Assembly: GCA_032622095.1 (NCBI GenBank)
Contig: CP136061.1
Location: 133,182,087 to 133,246,086, forward strand
Source: Siphonodentalium dalli
Lineage: Eukaryota > Mollusca > Scaphopoda > Gadilida > Siphonodentaliidae
DNA: 64,000 bases
Direction: 5' to 3'
The position numbers and the translations under genes are program-made. The notes under the pieces were generated by a model. The model saw only the letters and a program-made list of their open reading frames with translations, was not told the DNA's origin and ran no database searches. Of the stretch, positions 24,528 through 35,007 are shown in pieces; position 1 is the first letter of the stretch, and the number at the start of each line of letters is the position of its first letter.

Positions 24528-24595
24528 CGAGTTGTGTATTTGGGGGGTGCGGTATAGTGTTTCGGATGACCATAATGCGCTTTCGTAGGTTTTAT
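24528..24595 (+). repeat. Isolated terminal fragment of the TIR element at 30841..31842
   Basis: The block ACGAGTTGTGTATTTGGGG through TGCGCTTTCGTAGG is close to the right end at about 31775-31842. The rest of that element is absent here, so it is a relic or a solo end. Confidence 0.6.
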
Positions 24596-24599
24596 GCAA

Positions 24600-25395
24600 A
24601 ACATATGCGTCTTCCCCTTAAGTTTAGTCAGACTGAGATTTTATTGAACGACGTACCTCTCTATATTATAACGTTGTCATAGTATATTAATTGTTCACTA
24701 CCAATACGTGTAATGGGTTCGTGGAAGGATTTCATGTGTGTACGTGCAAACTTATATGTGCTCCAGTACGTTTAATGATTATACTTCAGTATCTCACAAT
24801 GGTAATATGATACACTGTGTATCAGATAAAGTACCTCATTGACACTATCACGTTGGGATTAAATTCCATGGGTTTATGGATGAACGTTAATAGCCGATTT
24901 TTTCTGGCGTAAAGGCTTAGCTGATATGATGCTAATTTGATACCTCCTATCAAAATGTACAATCTTATGACGCTATATACGCATGAGGATAAATATAATC
25001 TTCGCTGCTTATATGACTATTACGCGAATTCGCAAGTATACTGTGTGTATATAGTGATAATATATACCAATAGCATTATGTAGAAGTGTGCAGTCGAGGG
25101 CCCCTAATAGGTCATTCTGAACGTGGCAAATTACTGGCAAATCAGAACCGGTTCTCATGTAATTATTCTGAATCTTGCAAGTCACACAATGACTATACTC
25201 GGTGCATCTACGGATAATTAGGGCCATTATTGACACTTACTTGATAATTGATTTCGAAATGGCACATCTCGATTATTATTTGCGGGTTTTCGTTCTTCCA
25301 TCTTGGATTTGGGTGAATATACCTCAACTCAAGTATAATAGAAATCCTAGCCGGTATCTTTCCAACACATATACATATATATGCATGGTGGAGTT
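24600..25395. other. No recognisable feature
   Basis: AT-rich sequence with no supported coding frames or transposon ends. Confidence 0.35.
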
Positions 25396-25399
25396 ATAA

Positions 25400-25760
25400 T
25401 ACAGTCCGGCCCCCAAACCGAAATTTTTGGCTAATGCTTGTTTTTGTGTATTTATTTAACGTTTCTCGGCGGATTCTGGTGGACCATAGAGTCCCTCTTC
25501 TGACGAATCTACCGACTGACACCGGGTCAGTCTCTGAGTCTGGCGGAATTTGAGAAATCGGGATAAACAAAGATAATGGTCAAAATGGCCGAAATTATCA
25601 AAACAAAATGACTTTACCCCCATAGAGTCGAAAAAAATATATATGAAAACAACGATTTGGCACAATTGTTAGTTTTCTGGATGGACCTATATAAATTTTA
25701 GCTTAACGATTGATAAAAGATGGCCACCAAGATGGTGGTTTAAAATAGCGAAAATCTTAG
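25400..25760 (+). repeat. Dispersed repeat, copy 2 (copy 1 at 18470-18835)
   Basis: Direct, diverged copy of 18470-18835, sharing AGTCCGGCC, GGAATTTGAGAAAT and CCAAGATGGTG. Boundaries are approximate. Confidence 0.6.
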
Positions 25761-26079
25761 TTTTAATGCCAAGAAACGTACATTTTTAACATTTCAATAT
25801 ATATATAACAGATAGTTAGACATAATTATGCCTTTTACGTAATTTAGATTATTCTGCAACAGCCAACATATAAGTTAATATTTTTAACATGCACCCTTCC
25901 CTGGCAATTGTTTACACAGAAGTAAGCAGAGAAGTGGTAAAACCTTCCTCGGCACGAAAGGTACAAGTTGATGGACTTAAGATCGATTTTGAAATGCATA
26001 TGACATTTTGTTCCTCTAAATTTCGAGGTAAAACTGGAAATTTCGAATTTCAGCTTGAAATTTGAAGCTGTCCATTTCC

Positions 26080-26270
26080 ACTCTTCTTTATAAACACTTC
26101 TTCAAATATTTCCGTTATTTCATTAAAACACTTCAATTATTTCCGTTATTTCTTTAATAATAATAATTTCCTATTTCTATATATCGTTCTAATTCGCCAT
26201 TTCGCTGCATTTTTTATACCACCATTTCGCTGTATTTCCTATTTCGCTTTTTCGTTGTATATCATATTCG
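26080..26270 (-). repeat. CGAAATA-rich degenerate repeat, copy 1
   Basis: Repeats of TTTCGCT, ATTTCC and TTCCGTTATTTC lie immediately before the first Helitron unit. The reverse complement, with the same order of blocks, is at about 63035-63262, also a short distance upstream of a Helitron start. Confidence 0.6.
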
Positions 26271-26274
26271 ATAA

Positions 26275-26852
26275 TCTCATATATATTTTGAAGACCTCTG
26301 TCTGTCTGTCTGTCTGTCTGTCTGTATGTTTGTCTGTATGTTTGTCATTAATACAAATCTACGATTCTCGACCGATCGGGACGAAACTTGGTGCGTGTGT
26401 GTAGTTTGACCAGGCGGTGGACGTTGTCGTATTGGCGAGCCCGTGCGGCGCCCGCTTCGCGCATGCGCAGACGAGATCTCGGAAACGGGTGGAGCTATCG
26501 ACTTGAAATTTGCTAAGTGAATGTATCTTGCCCCGGATACGAATTTTATCGGGTCGCCGATCCCGTGCGACGCCAGCTTCGCGCATGCGCAGACGAGATC
26601 TCGGAAACGGGTGGAGCTATCGACTTGAAATTTGGTATGTGAATGTATCTTGCCCCGGATACGAATTTTATCGGGTCGCCGAGCCCGTGCGACGCCAGCT
26701 TCGCGCATGCGCAGACCAGATCTCGAAAACGGGTGGAGCTATCGACTTGAAATTTGGTTTTTGAATAGCCCGGACAACGTCGGGCTGGGTAGAGCTATCG
26801 ACTTGAAATTTGGTTTTTGAATAGCCCGGACAACGTCGGGCTCATCGGCTAG
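26275..26852 (+). mobile_element. Helitron-like unit 1 of a tandem array
   Basis: A 578-bp unit beginning TCTCATATATATTTTG, then a TCTG/TTTG microsatellite, then three 122-bp internal repeats (period visible from 26510 to 26632), and ending with a GC hairpin (AGCCCGGACAACGTCGGGCT) ten bases before CTAG. The start TC, the hairpin, the CTAG end and the A before/T after are the hallmarks of Helitrons. It encodes no Rep-helicase and is non-autonomous. The left flank ends in A (26274), and the next unit starts immediately. Confidence 0.82.
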
Positions 26853-27422
26853 TCTCATATATATTTTGAAGACCTCTGTCTGTATGTTTGTCTGTATGTT
26901 TGTCTGTATGTTTGTCATTTATACAAATCTACGATTCTCGACCGATCGGGACGAAACTTGGTGCGTGTGTGTAGTTTGACCAGGCGGTGGACGTTGTCGT
27001 ATTGGCGAGCCCGTGCGGCGCCCGCTTCGCGCATGCGCAGACGAGATCTCGGAAACGGGTGGAGCTATCGACTTGAAATTTGCTATGTGAATGTATCTTG
27101 CCCCGGATACGAATTGTATCGGGTCGCCGAGCCCGTGCGACGCCAGCTTCGCGCATTCGCAGACCAGATCTCGGAAACGGGTGGAGCTATCGACTTGAAA
27201 TTTGGTATGTGAATGTATCTTGCCCCGGATACGAATTTTATCGGGTCGCCACGCCCGTGCGACGCCAGCTTCGCGCATGCGCAGACCAGATCACGGAAAC
27301 GGGTAGAGCTATCGACTTGAAATTTGGTTTTTGAATAGCCCGGACAATGTCGGGCTGGGTAGAGCTATCGACTTGAAATTTGGTTTTTGAATAGCCCGGA
27401 CAACGTCGGGCTCATCGGCTAG
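26853..27422 (+). mobile_element. Helitron-like unit 2
   Basis: 570 bp, starting TCTCATAT and ending in the hairpin and CTAG. It has three 122-bp-type internal repeats, one with the mutated box GCGCATTCGCAG, and a duplicated short 3' segment near 27350. It is paralogous to unit 5, exactly 1354 bp downstream over most of its length. Confidence 0.82.
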
Positions 27423-27830
27423 TCTCATATATATTTTGAAGACCTCTGTCTGTTTGTCTGTCTGTCTGTCATTTATACAAATCTACGATACTCGACCGAT
27501 CGGGACGAAACTTGGTACGTGTGTGTAGTTTGACCAGGCGGTCGTCGTTGTCGTATTGGCGAGCCCGTGCGACGCCCGTGCAGCGCATGCGCAGACGAGA
27601 TCTCGGAAACGGGTGGAGCTATCGACTTGAAATTTGCTATGTGAATGTATCTTGCCCCGGATACGAATTTTATCGGGTCGCCGAGCCCGTGAGACGCCAG
27701 CTTCGCGCATGCGCAGACCAGATGTCGGAAACGGGTAGAGCTATCGACTTGACAACGTCGGGCTGGGTAGAGCTATCGACTTGAAATTTGGTTTTTGAAT
27801 AGCCCGTACAACGTCGGGCTCATCGGCTAG
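27423..27830 (+). mobile_element. Helitron-like unit 3
   Basis: 408 bp, with the same ends. It has two internal repeats and a deletion that fuses part of the 3' region (near 27745). It matches unit 6 at an offset of 1354 bp. Confidence 0.82.
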
Positions 27831-28210
27831 TCTCATATATATTTTGAAGACCTCTGTCTGTTTGTTTGTTTGTCTGTCTGTCATTTATACAAATCTACGA
27901 TTCTCGACCGATCGGGACGTAACTTGGTACGTGTGTGTAGTTTGACCAGGCGGTCGTCGTTGTCGTATTGGCGAGCCCGTGCGGCGCCCGCTTCGCGCAT
28001 GCGCAGACGAGATTTCGGAAACGGGTGGAGCTATCGACTTGAAATTTGCTATGTGAATGTATCTTGTCCCGGATACGAATTTTATCGGGTCGCCGAGCCC
28101 GTGCGACGCCAGCTTCGCGCATGCGCAGACCAGATCTCGGAAACGGGTGAAGCTATCGACTTGAAATTTGGTTTTTGAATAGCCCGGACAACGTCGGGCT
28201 CATCGGCTAG
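27831..28210 (+). mobile_element. Helitron-like unit 4
   Basis: 380 bp, with the same ends and two internal repeats. It matches unit 7 at an offset of 1354 bp. Confidence 0.82.
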
Positions 28211-28776
28211 TCTCATATATATTTTGAAGACCTCTGTCTGTCTGTTTGTCTATTTGTTTGTCTGTCTGTCATTTATACAAATCTACGATTCTCGACCGAT
28301 CGGGTCGAAACTTGGTACGTGTGTGTAGTTTGACCAGGCGGTGGACGTTGTCGTATTGGCGAGCCCGTGCGGCGCCCGCTTCGCGCATGCGCAGACGAGA
28401 TCTCGGAAACGGGTGGAGCTATCGACTTGAAATTTGCTATGTGAATGTATCTTGCCCCGGATACGAATTGTATCGGGTCGCCGAGCCCGTGCGACGCCAG
28501 CTTCGCGCATTCGCAGACCAGATCTCGGAAACGGGTGGAGCTATCGACTTGAAATTTGGTATGTGAATGTATCTTGCCCCGGATACGAATTTTATCGGGT
28601 CGCCACGCCCGTGCGACGCCAGCTTCGCGCATGCGCAGACCAGATCACGGAAACGGGTAGAGCTATCGACTTGAAATTTGGTTTTTGAATAGCCCGGACA
28701 ATGTCGGGCTGGGTAGAGCTATCGACTTGAAATTTGGTTTTTGAATAGCCCGGACAACGTCGGGCTCATCGGCTAG
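28211..28776 (+). mobile_element. Helitron-like unit 5
   Basis: 566 bp. Its 5' microsatellite matches unit 8 while the rest matches unit 2, so the higher-order duplication boundary falls inside this unit, after the microsatellite. Confidence 0.82.
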
Positions 28777-29184
28777 TCTCATATATATTTTGAAGACCTC
28801 TGTCTGTTTGTCTGTCTGTCTGTCATTTATACAAATCTACGATACTCGACCGATCGGGACGAAACTTGGTACGTGTGTGTAGTTTGACCAGGCGGTCGTC
28901 GTTGTCGTATTGGCGAGCCCGTGCGACGCCCGTGCAGCGCATGCGCAGACGAGATCTCGGAAACGGGTGGAGCTATCGACTTGAAATTTGCTATGTGAAT
29001 GTATCTTGCCCCGGATACGAATTTTATCGGGTCGCCGAGCCCGTGAGACGCCAGCTTCGCGCATGCGCAGACCAGATGTCGGAAACGGGTAGAGCTATCG
29101 ACTTGACAACGTCGGGCTGGGTAGAGCTATCGACTTGAAATTTGGTTTTTGAATAGCCCGTACAACGTCGGGCTCATCGGCTAG
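28777..29184 (+). mobile_element. Helitron-like unit 6
   Basis: 408 bp; a copy of unit 3, including the same internal deletion and the variant AGCCCGTACAACG in the 3' hairpin. Confidence 0.82.
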
Positions 29185-29564
29185 TCTCATATATATTTTG
29201 AAGACCTCTGTCTGTTTGTTTGTTTGTCTGTCTGTCATTTATACAAATCTACGATTCTCGACCGATCGGGACGTAACTTGGTACGTGTGTGTAGTTTGAC
29301 CAGGCGGTCGTCGTTGTCGTATTGGCGAGCCCGTGCGGCGCCCGCTTCGCGCATGCGCAGACGAGATTTCGGAAACGGGTGGAGCTATCGACTTGAAATT
29401 TGCTATGTGAATGTATCTTGTCCCGGATACGAATTTTATCGGGTCGCCGAGCCCGTGCGACGCCAGCTTCGCGCATGCGCAGACCAGATCTCGGAAACGG
29501 GTGAAGCTATCGACTTGAAATTTGGTTTTTGAATAGCCCGGACAACGTCGGGCTCATCGGCTAG
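29185..29564 (+). mobile_element. Helitron-like unit 7
   Basis: 380 bp; a copy of unit 4, including its GTCCCGGATACG variant. Confidence 0.82.
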
Positions 29565-29952
29565 TCTCATATATATTTTGAAGACCTCTGTCTGTCTGTT
29601 TGTCTATTTGTTTGTCTGTCTGTCATTTATACAAATCTACGATTCTCGACCGATCGGGTCGAAACTTGGTACGTGTGTGTAGTTTGACCAGGCGGTCGTC
29701 GTTGTCGTATTGGCGAGCCCGTGCGACGCCAACTTCGCGCATGCGCAGACGAGATCTCGGAAACGGGTGGAGCTATCGACTTGAAATTTGGTATGTGAAT
29801 GTATCTTGCCCCGGATACGAATTTTATCGGGTCGCCGAGCCCGTGCGACGCCACCTTCGCGCATACGCAGACCAGATCTCGGAAACGGGTGGAGCTATCG
29901 ACTTGAAATTTGGTTTTTGAATAGCCCGGACAACGTCGGGCTCATCGGCTAG
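29565..29952 (+). mobile_element. Helitron-like unit 8 (last of the array)
   Basis: 388 bp with two internal repeats, the second with GCGCATACGCAG. It ends CTAG at 29952 and is followed directly by the start of a different Helitron subfamily. Confidence 0.82.
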
Positions 29953-30065
29953 TCTATTATATATTTTGGAACTTGTCTGTATGTGTGTATGTATGTATGT
30001 GTGTTATAGACTCGTAAACTGCTCGACCGATCCGACTCGAATTTGGCATGTAGGCTTCCGATGGG
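29953..30065 (+). mobile_element. 5' end of another Helitron-like subfamily, truncated
   Basis: Begins TCTATTATATATTTTGGAAC right after the CTAG of unit 8 and continues with a TGTATG microsatellite and CTCGACCGATCCGACTCGAA, similar to the 5' parts of the other subfamilies. No hairpin with CTAG follows within the next few hundred bases. The sequence passes into a GACTCGCATATATAAGA-type hairpin repeat, so the element is cut. Confidence 0.6.
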
Positions 30066-30409
30066 AGACTCGCATATATAAGAACATGCACTGGAACATG
30101 ATCTTTAATGCTGCACCAGCACAGCTCCCGTCATGAAAGCATGTTCATTGAATCAGCTCGGAATATTCAGGATTCAAGTAAAACCTAGTGATTGTTTGTT
30201 GTTATCGCACTCCGAGAACCAAAACAGGTTCATAGATACATTGACATGATGAACTACTGACCAGCGAACAACATAGACTTTGAAAAGATCTTACGAACGG
30301 GCATAAATTATAAACGATATTTATATCATACCGGGAGGAATCCATCAATGGATGATTTTTATTGTCAGATGCTGCAGAAAAAGAAGAAATACCCCTTTTT
30401 ATACGCCGG

Positions 30410-30720
30410 TTTTAAAAAAACGGGACGTATCATGTTATTGGAGGATCTCTTCGCCTGTCTGTCTGTCTCTCCGCCCGTCCGTCTCCTTTTTTTTTGGTTT
30501 CCGGACGATAACTTTAGTAATAAATAACTTGAACCTAAAATAGGGTCAAGTTAGAATTTGGGTTCAGCCCGCAAATTTTCACAAGAGTTATTGCCCTTTG
30601 GAATTGCAATAAAATTTTCGTTTCCGGATGTTAACTTTAGTAAGTCTGAATTTAATGGAATGAAACAACCAATTTTCAATTTTTCACCAGAGTTATGTCC
30701 CTTTGTTGGAATTGTTGCCG
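30410..30720 (+). repeat. Dispersed repeat with CCGTCC microsatellite and twin GTTTCCGGA boxes
   Basis: AACGGGACGTATCATGTTAT is followed by a CTGTCTGTCTCTCCGCCCG tract, then two related segments carrying GGTTTCCGGACGATAACTTT and CGTTTCCGGATGTTAACTTT. From memory, similar arrangements are common as repeats in mollusc genomes; this was not searched. The overlapping open frame 30558..31016 is not a convincing gene. Confidence 0.45.
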
Positions 30721-30840
30721 TATTTTGTCACGCCCTGCATGCCGATGCTCTTGTTATTTTTGATATAATAATTCATATAACTTCAAGACGACAATTGTGT
30801 ATTTTTTATACTAAATTTTCTGAAGCAAATATATATATCT

Positions 30841-31842
30841 ACGAAAGTGCATTAGGACTATCCGAAACACCAACGCACCCCCAGATATACAAAGACACAA
30901 CACGTTATAAAGACTTGCAATTCGTTATAACGACTTCCGGCAACTCGTTATTACTACTTACAACTTGTTATAACGAAATGCAAGTCGTTATAACGACTTC
31001 CAACAACTCGTTATAACGACTTGCAAGTCGTTATAATGAGTTGTCGGAAGTCGTTGTAGAAATAAAAACAAGTCGCTATAACGACTTGTAAATTTTTCTA
31101 CAATTCGTTAAAACGACTTGTTTTTATTTCTACATGTCGTTATAACGACTTCCAACAACTCGTTATAACGAATTGCAACTATTTGCAACGAGTTGTTGGA
31201 AGTCGTTATAACGACTTGCAAGTGCACACCTTGCTTTATTTTTTGCGAAATACAGCAAACTAGAGAAGTTTTCAAAACCAAAATGTATTACATGATACTA
31301 CCCTTATTCATTCAATAAACCAATTCTATAAATTGTGAGATTAAACGTTCGTTTAATAACATAAAATAGTTGCAGGTGACCTTTGACTTCCGGTTTGTCG
31401 TCCGTCTCAAAATACTATGGCTTCCAATATTTTTCCAACAAACTATAATGAATGAAGAATTTGAAAAGTTATGTCATTAAATATACGCCATACGTCAAAG
31501 AGTCTTTATTTAGCTGGGATTATTTCTTTACGCAGGCAAACAATGCATAGTTACGCGAAACGTCATCGCATGCCTTATAAAAGCCGATGTTAGTTTCGAG
31601 TCCCATTTGTTGATTTAAATATGTATTGTCGAGGATTTAATTGGATCATATAATAAATAGAATCTACAACTCGTCCCCAGTTTATAGCGGAATTTACTGA
31701 ACGAAAATTACCACGAGTTATAAGTCGTTATAACGAGTTGTTGGAAGTCATTATAACGACTTGCAAGTCGTTATAACGAGTTGTGTATTTGTATATTTGG
31801 GGTGCGGTGGTGTTTCGGATGGCCATATAATGCGCTTTCGTA
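30841..31842. mobile_element. 1-kb foldback element with TCGTTATAACGA arrays
   Basis: The ends are inverted copies of about 70 bp (ACGAAAGTGCATTAGGACTA on the left, complement to about 31842 on the right, with CCGAAACACC and GCACCCC in common). Inside each end, and mostly at 30905-31220 and 31715-31790, the palindrome TCGTTATAACGA and near-matches recur in alternating orientation with spacers such as CTTGCAAG and TTGTTGGAAG. The core (about 31225-31710) is AT-rich and non-coding. Family unknown; target duplication not clear. Confidence 0.65.
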
Positions 31843-32027
31843 AGTTATTAGCTATTTTATTGCACGTGCACCTATTGCTTTATTTTTTTGGGAAATACAG
31901 TAAAATAGAGACGTTTTCAAAACGTACAATACAACAAATTCTTGGACAATATACAAGCCTATTACTTTGAAAAGTGGTCGACAACTGTAATAAAAATATA
32001 TTCATTAGTATGGGTTATATACTCTAA

Positions 32028-33280
32028 GGGCGCGTACACATGAACTGCAAGAAAATATCTGCAAGAAAATATCAGGTAAAATTGCACACTGATATTTTCT
32101 TAAAATTGCTGCAAAAATTACGCCCGTGAGAACGCGGCGGTTTAAACGGCGTTGATTGAGCTCAATCAGAACAGTATTAGTCATGCTGGTTCAAGTGAAT
32201 TGCGTCCGGTAAATAACCTATAGTCCATTTTGGCAATTCATAGCTTTGTGAAATTTCCAACTGTTGACATGTATTACCGAAGTCGGTGGGATTAGGCACC
32301 CACTGACCTGTAGCAGCGTTGCTGATCTCATACACAAAGACATTCTGCATAATGAGAAAGTGGTCACGTTATTTGGAAATTTGAAAATGTTATAATTTCA
32401 TTGTGTATACATATGTGGGGTGACAAATGTTATTATGGTTTTGTGGCAAATCGGATGACCCCACCCCCATTGAGACCCCATATTAAGTTTTCAGGAGATT
32501 GTTTCTTGGTTCATGGGGCTCTGCATGGTGTACATTACGTTACCGAACTTACATGGGTGCATGTGGGGACATGAGACCCCCGCCAACTATGGCCAAAGTT
32601 TTCACCAGTTGGAAACAATATTAGTTGGAAATTTCACACCAAAATGGTTTGAAATTGAGTCTGATTTTTCAACCATTAATGTATGTGGAATTGGTGGTTT
32701 TAGACCAACATTTGCATTTCTTCCTATATATACTTTGGTCAAAATATTGGTTTGGAATTTCTTCTAGGCCCCTCCCTCCCGGTGTCCAGTCAAAATTCAA
32801 GACATGTGAGGTACCAGATGGGAAATTCAAAGACGATGGGAGGTGTGCAAATTAAATTATGTGATATTGGGTCTTTGGCCCGATTCATCGTTCAAGAGGG
32901 GGTGCATGCAGTTGGAAATCCACGGACATCCTCCGTCAGCGGAAACCTTCAAAAGATATATGTCTCCACACATATCCATATAATAGCTCAGCGATTATGT
33001 CAAACAATCCAAAATGGAATTACGAAGTCAATTGTTGAAACAGGCGATAATATTGATGGATCATACATCGAGTGCGTGAACGGTTACCAGCGTGTCCCTT
33101 CTAGAGATTAGTTAACGGATACCGATGGCCACCAATCAAGGTGAACACATATCACCAACTGGTGATAAAATATCAGCACGCTGTCTTCGTCGGATGTTTT
33201 CCGGTATTATTTATTTCATTGGTCAAGTAAGTCACATGGGGCATACCTGATATTTTCTTGCCCGCCATGTGTACGCGCCC
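32028..33280. mobile_element. TAA-flanked TIR element (PIF/Harbinger-like by ends)
   Basis: A 1253-bp element starting GGGCGCGTACACATG and ending CATGTGTACGCGCCC, flanked by TAA at 32025..32027 and 33281..33283. Copies of AAGAAAATATC occur near both ends. Three-base TAA or TWA duplications with GG-starting inverted repeats are typical of PIF/Harbinger elements. Open frames at 32513..32767 and 32752..33111 are unrecognised, so it is treated as non-autonomous. A truncated inverted copy is at 23440-24330. Confidence 0.72.
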
Positions 33281-33289
33281 TAAATCTAA

Positions 33290-34250
33290 AATTTAAATCG
33301 CATTCTTCACTTAAATAAGGCAAAATACCAATATCAATTTTAGTATTCTGTATTCTGCAGCCTCCGCGATGTGCAATACATCATAATAGGAAACAGTGAT
33401 GTGAACTGGTTAACTAGTAATTGCACTCGTTTTTCATGCCACGAGGTATACAACTCGAACATCAGGTTTTCATTGTACCATCGCTTCACAATATACTCAT
33501 GCAATAACGTTAAAGATGGATTATCTCTTCATATAACAATTTTGAAATAGTTTCGTGGGTATAATATAATATAATAAATATGAATTGAAGACCCATGTCC
33601 GGAAACGCTTACAACTATCAATTACTATTGATTTTATTTCGAATATTTTATTATAAAATGAGATGATTAAGTGGGGCACTTTATTGTTCTATTTTTAGAA
33701 CAGACCATTCAGGTGGTACCATGCATAGCGATAGAGATGATTAGGGTGTTTCCACAGCTATGCCCCTAACGTCAAATGTCTCACTCAGATTGAATTGTTT
33801 GTATTGTTTTATTACATAGTTATAAGCGATAATGAGTCTAATTAACGTTTATTTGTGACAAAATTACGCAATCAAATTTCTGGTCTCTGTTAACAGCAAC
33901 CACTATTATTCGTTAGCTATACAACCATACGTGTTTAGACCAGAACATATTCGAATTATAATCAATATTAATCGATAGAAGCATTTCCGGTCAGGGGTAT
34001 TCGATTCATATCTAATATTTTACACCCCGATAACTATATAAAACATGTTTACAAAGAGATAGACCATCTTTAACCAGTTCACACGCTTGGGTCGATATAT
34101 TTATATCTATATAATATAACAGAGTATAGTAGGGTCTGCCAGTCTGTCCGTTCGCGATTTTTATACCAGACCCTTGGACCGATTAAAAAAAAAATTGGTG
34201 TGGTAACTCTGGTTACCCTGGCGGATGATAATAACTGCGTTGATTATTCA
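33290..34250. other. No gene recognised
   Basis: AT-rich spacer. Near 34085-34200 a TATCTATATAATATA and GTCTGCCAGTCTGTCCG stretch resembles Helitron 5' starts, but no matching end was found. Confidence 0.3.
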
Positions 34251-34256
34251 ATTTTT

Positions 34257-34282
34257 TTTATTTAAAACAAATTAATTTTATT
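34257..34282 (-). terminator. Candidate poly(A) signals of the globin gene
   Basis: Two AATAAA hexamers on the minus strand (34277..34282 and 34257..34262), about 280-305 bases after the globin stop codon. They lie in an AT-rich run, so chance occurrence is possible. Confidence 0.4.
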
Positions 34283-34560
34283 TAAATTTAATTACTCCAA
34301 AAGATCAAAATGTGCACAAAGCTCACAAAGGGGCCACATCTGAATAAAGGCTCTGCCTAAGTTCAACGACGCTGAATAAAGGCCATGTTTAAGCTATAGT
34401 TTCATACATTTTAATAAAAAACCTGATTCAGATAGTTTAATATATGTATCGACTATTTTGATCCCCGGAACGCGGTACCTAACGCTAACAGTCATATAAC
34501 GAGTCGCCTTAACCGTTTTCTGATCTGGGAGAGAACTATCCTGAGTTAATCTAGGTTAAA

Positions 34561-34695
34561 CTAGGCTGCTACTTCTTCCTCACACGACAGTTTTGTCAGA
34601 TACTCGAACATGAGATAGAATGCTTCCTTGTCACTCGAAGTGAATTGGTCACCAAGCTGCTGCTTAAACGTCGCAATAACAGCATCTCCAAGGTC
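34561..34695 (-). CDS. Globin, last exon (helices G and H)
   Basis: This minus-strand exon follows a strong acceptor: a long pyrimidine tract ending TTTTCTACAG just above 34695. It encodes 44 residues and a TAG stop (34561..34563). It begins DLGDAVIATF and continues QLGDQFTSSDKEAF and LMFEYLTKLS, matching the G-H region of globins, where LGxxxxxxL and an FT motif at the start of helix H are usual. Starting at a codon boundary right before LGD reproduces the classical G7.0 phase-0 intron. The preceding exon, 11.3 kb away at 46012..46234, ends KGAYFK in phase 0, so the two fit. An acidic tail (CEEEVAA) follows helix H. Oxygen or ligand binding is inferred from the family. The class (neuroglobin-like or other) is not settled. 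Confidence 0.85.
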   Translation of the reverse strand, partial: DLGDAVIATFKQQLGDQFTSSDKEAFYLMFEYLTKLSCEEEVAA

Positions 34696-34699
34696 CTGT

Positions 34700-34990
34700 A
34701 GAAAAGAAGAAAAAAAAGAAGATAAAACTCTACGTTAACCGAAATCAGGTGGAAGGGTCACAACATGTTCATAAAATGTCGAATACAGGCGTCTGTCCTA
34801 ATGCCAAAAGCAATTTATTTTTCCCAATTTCTAATCTTAAATTTCCCAGTTTATCAAGGTGATTGATTTCAGTATATAATTATCCTCAAAATTGACTTCA
34901 AATTCTGACAATTGGAAGTGATTAGTTGATGTGATACAGTATACGCGCCCACTAGCATTGGTAATGACAATTACTTTGTAGAAACAATTA
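34700..34990. other. Intron sequence before the LINE frame
   Basis: Lies inside globin intron 2 (34696..46011). It probably includes the LINE 5' UTR, but I see no target duplication or other mark that fixes the 5' end. Confidence 0.35.
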
Positions 34991-35007
34991 GCTTGACCAG
35001 TAAACCC

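Noticed and set aside
26275-29952. Possible CRISPR array or gene family in the 26-30 kb tandem repeats
   Set aside because: The units are 380-578 bp with Helitron ends and internal 122-bp repeats. The many frames recurring on both strands are repeat artefacts, and the sequence is eukaryotic.
30558-31016. 152-codon plus-strand frame as a gene
   Set aside because: It spans a dispersed repeat and then the TCGTTATAACGA array, two unrelated repeats, so the frame is fortuitous.
32513-33111. Overlapping frames inside the TAA-flanked element as a transposase
   Set aside because: No DDE or helix-turn-helix motifs were recognised. Some shared residues with the copy at 23440 may be DNA-level similarity only.
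34085-34200. Helitron-like start near TATCTATATAATATA with a TCTGTCCG stretch
   Set aside because: The start sequence matches poorly and no hairpin plus CTAG end follows before the globin exon.
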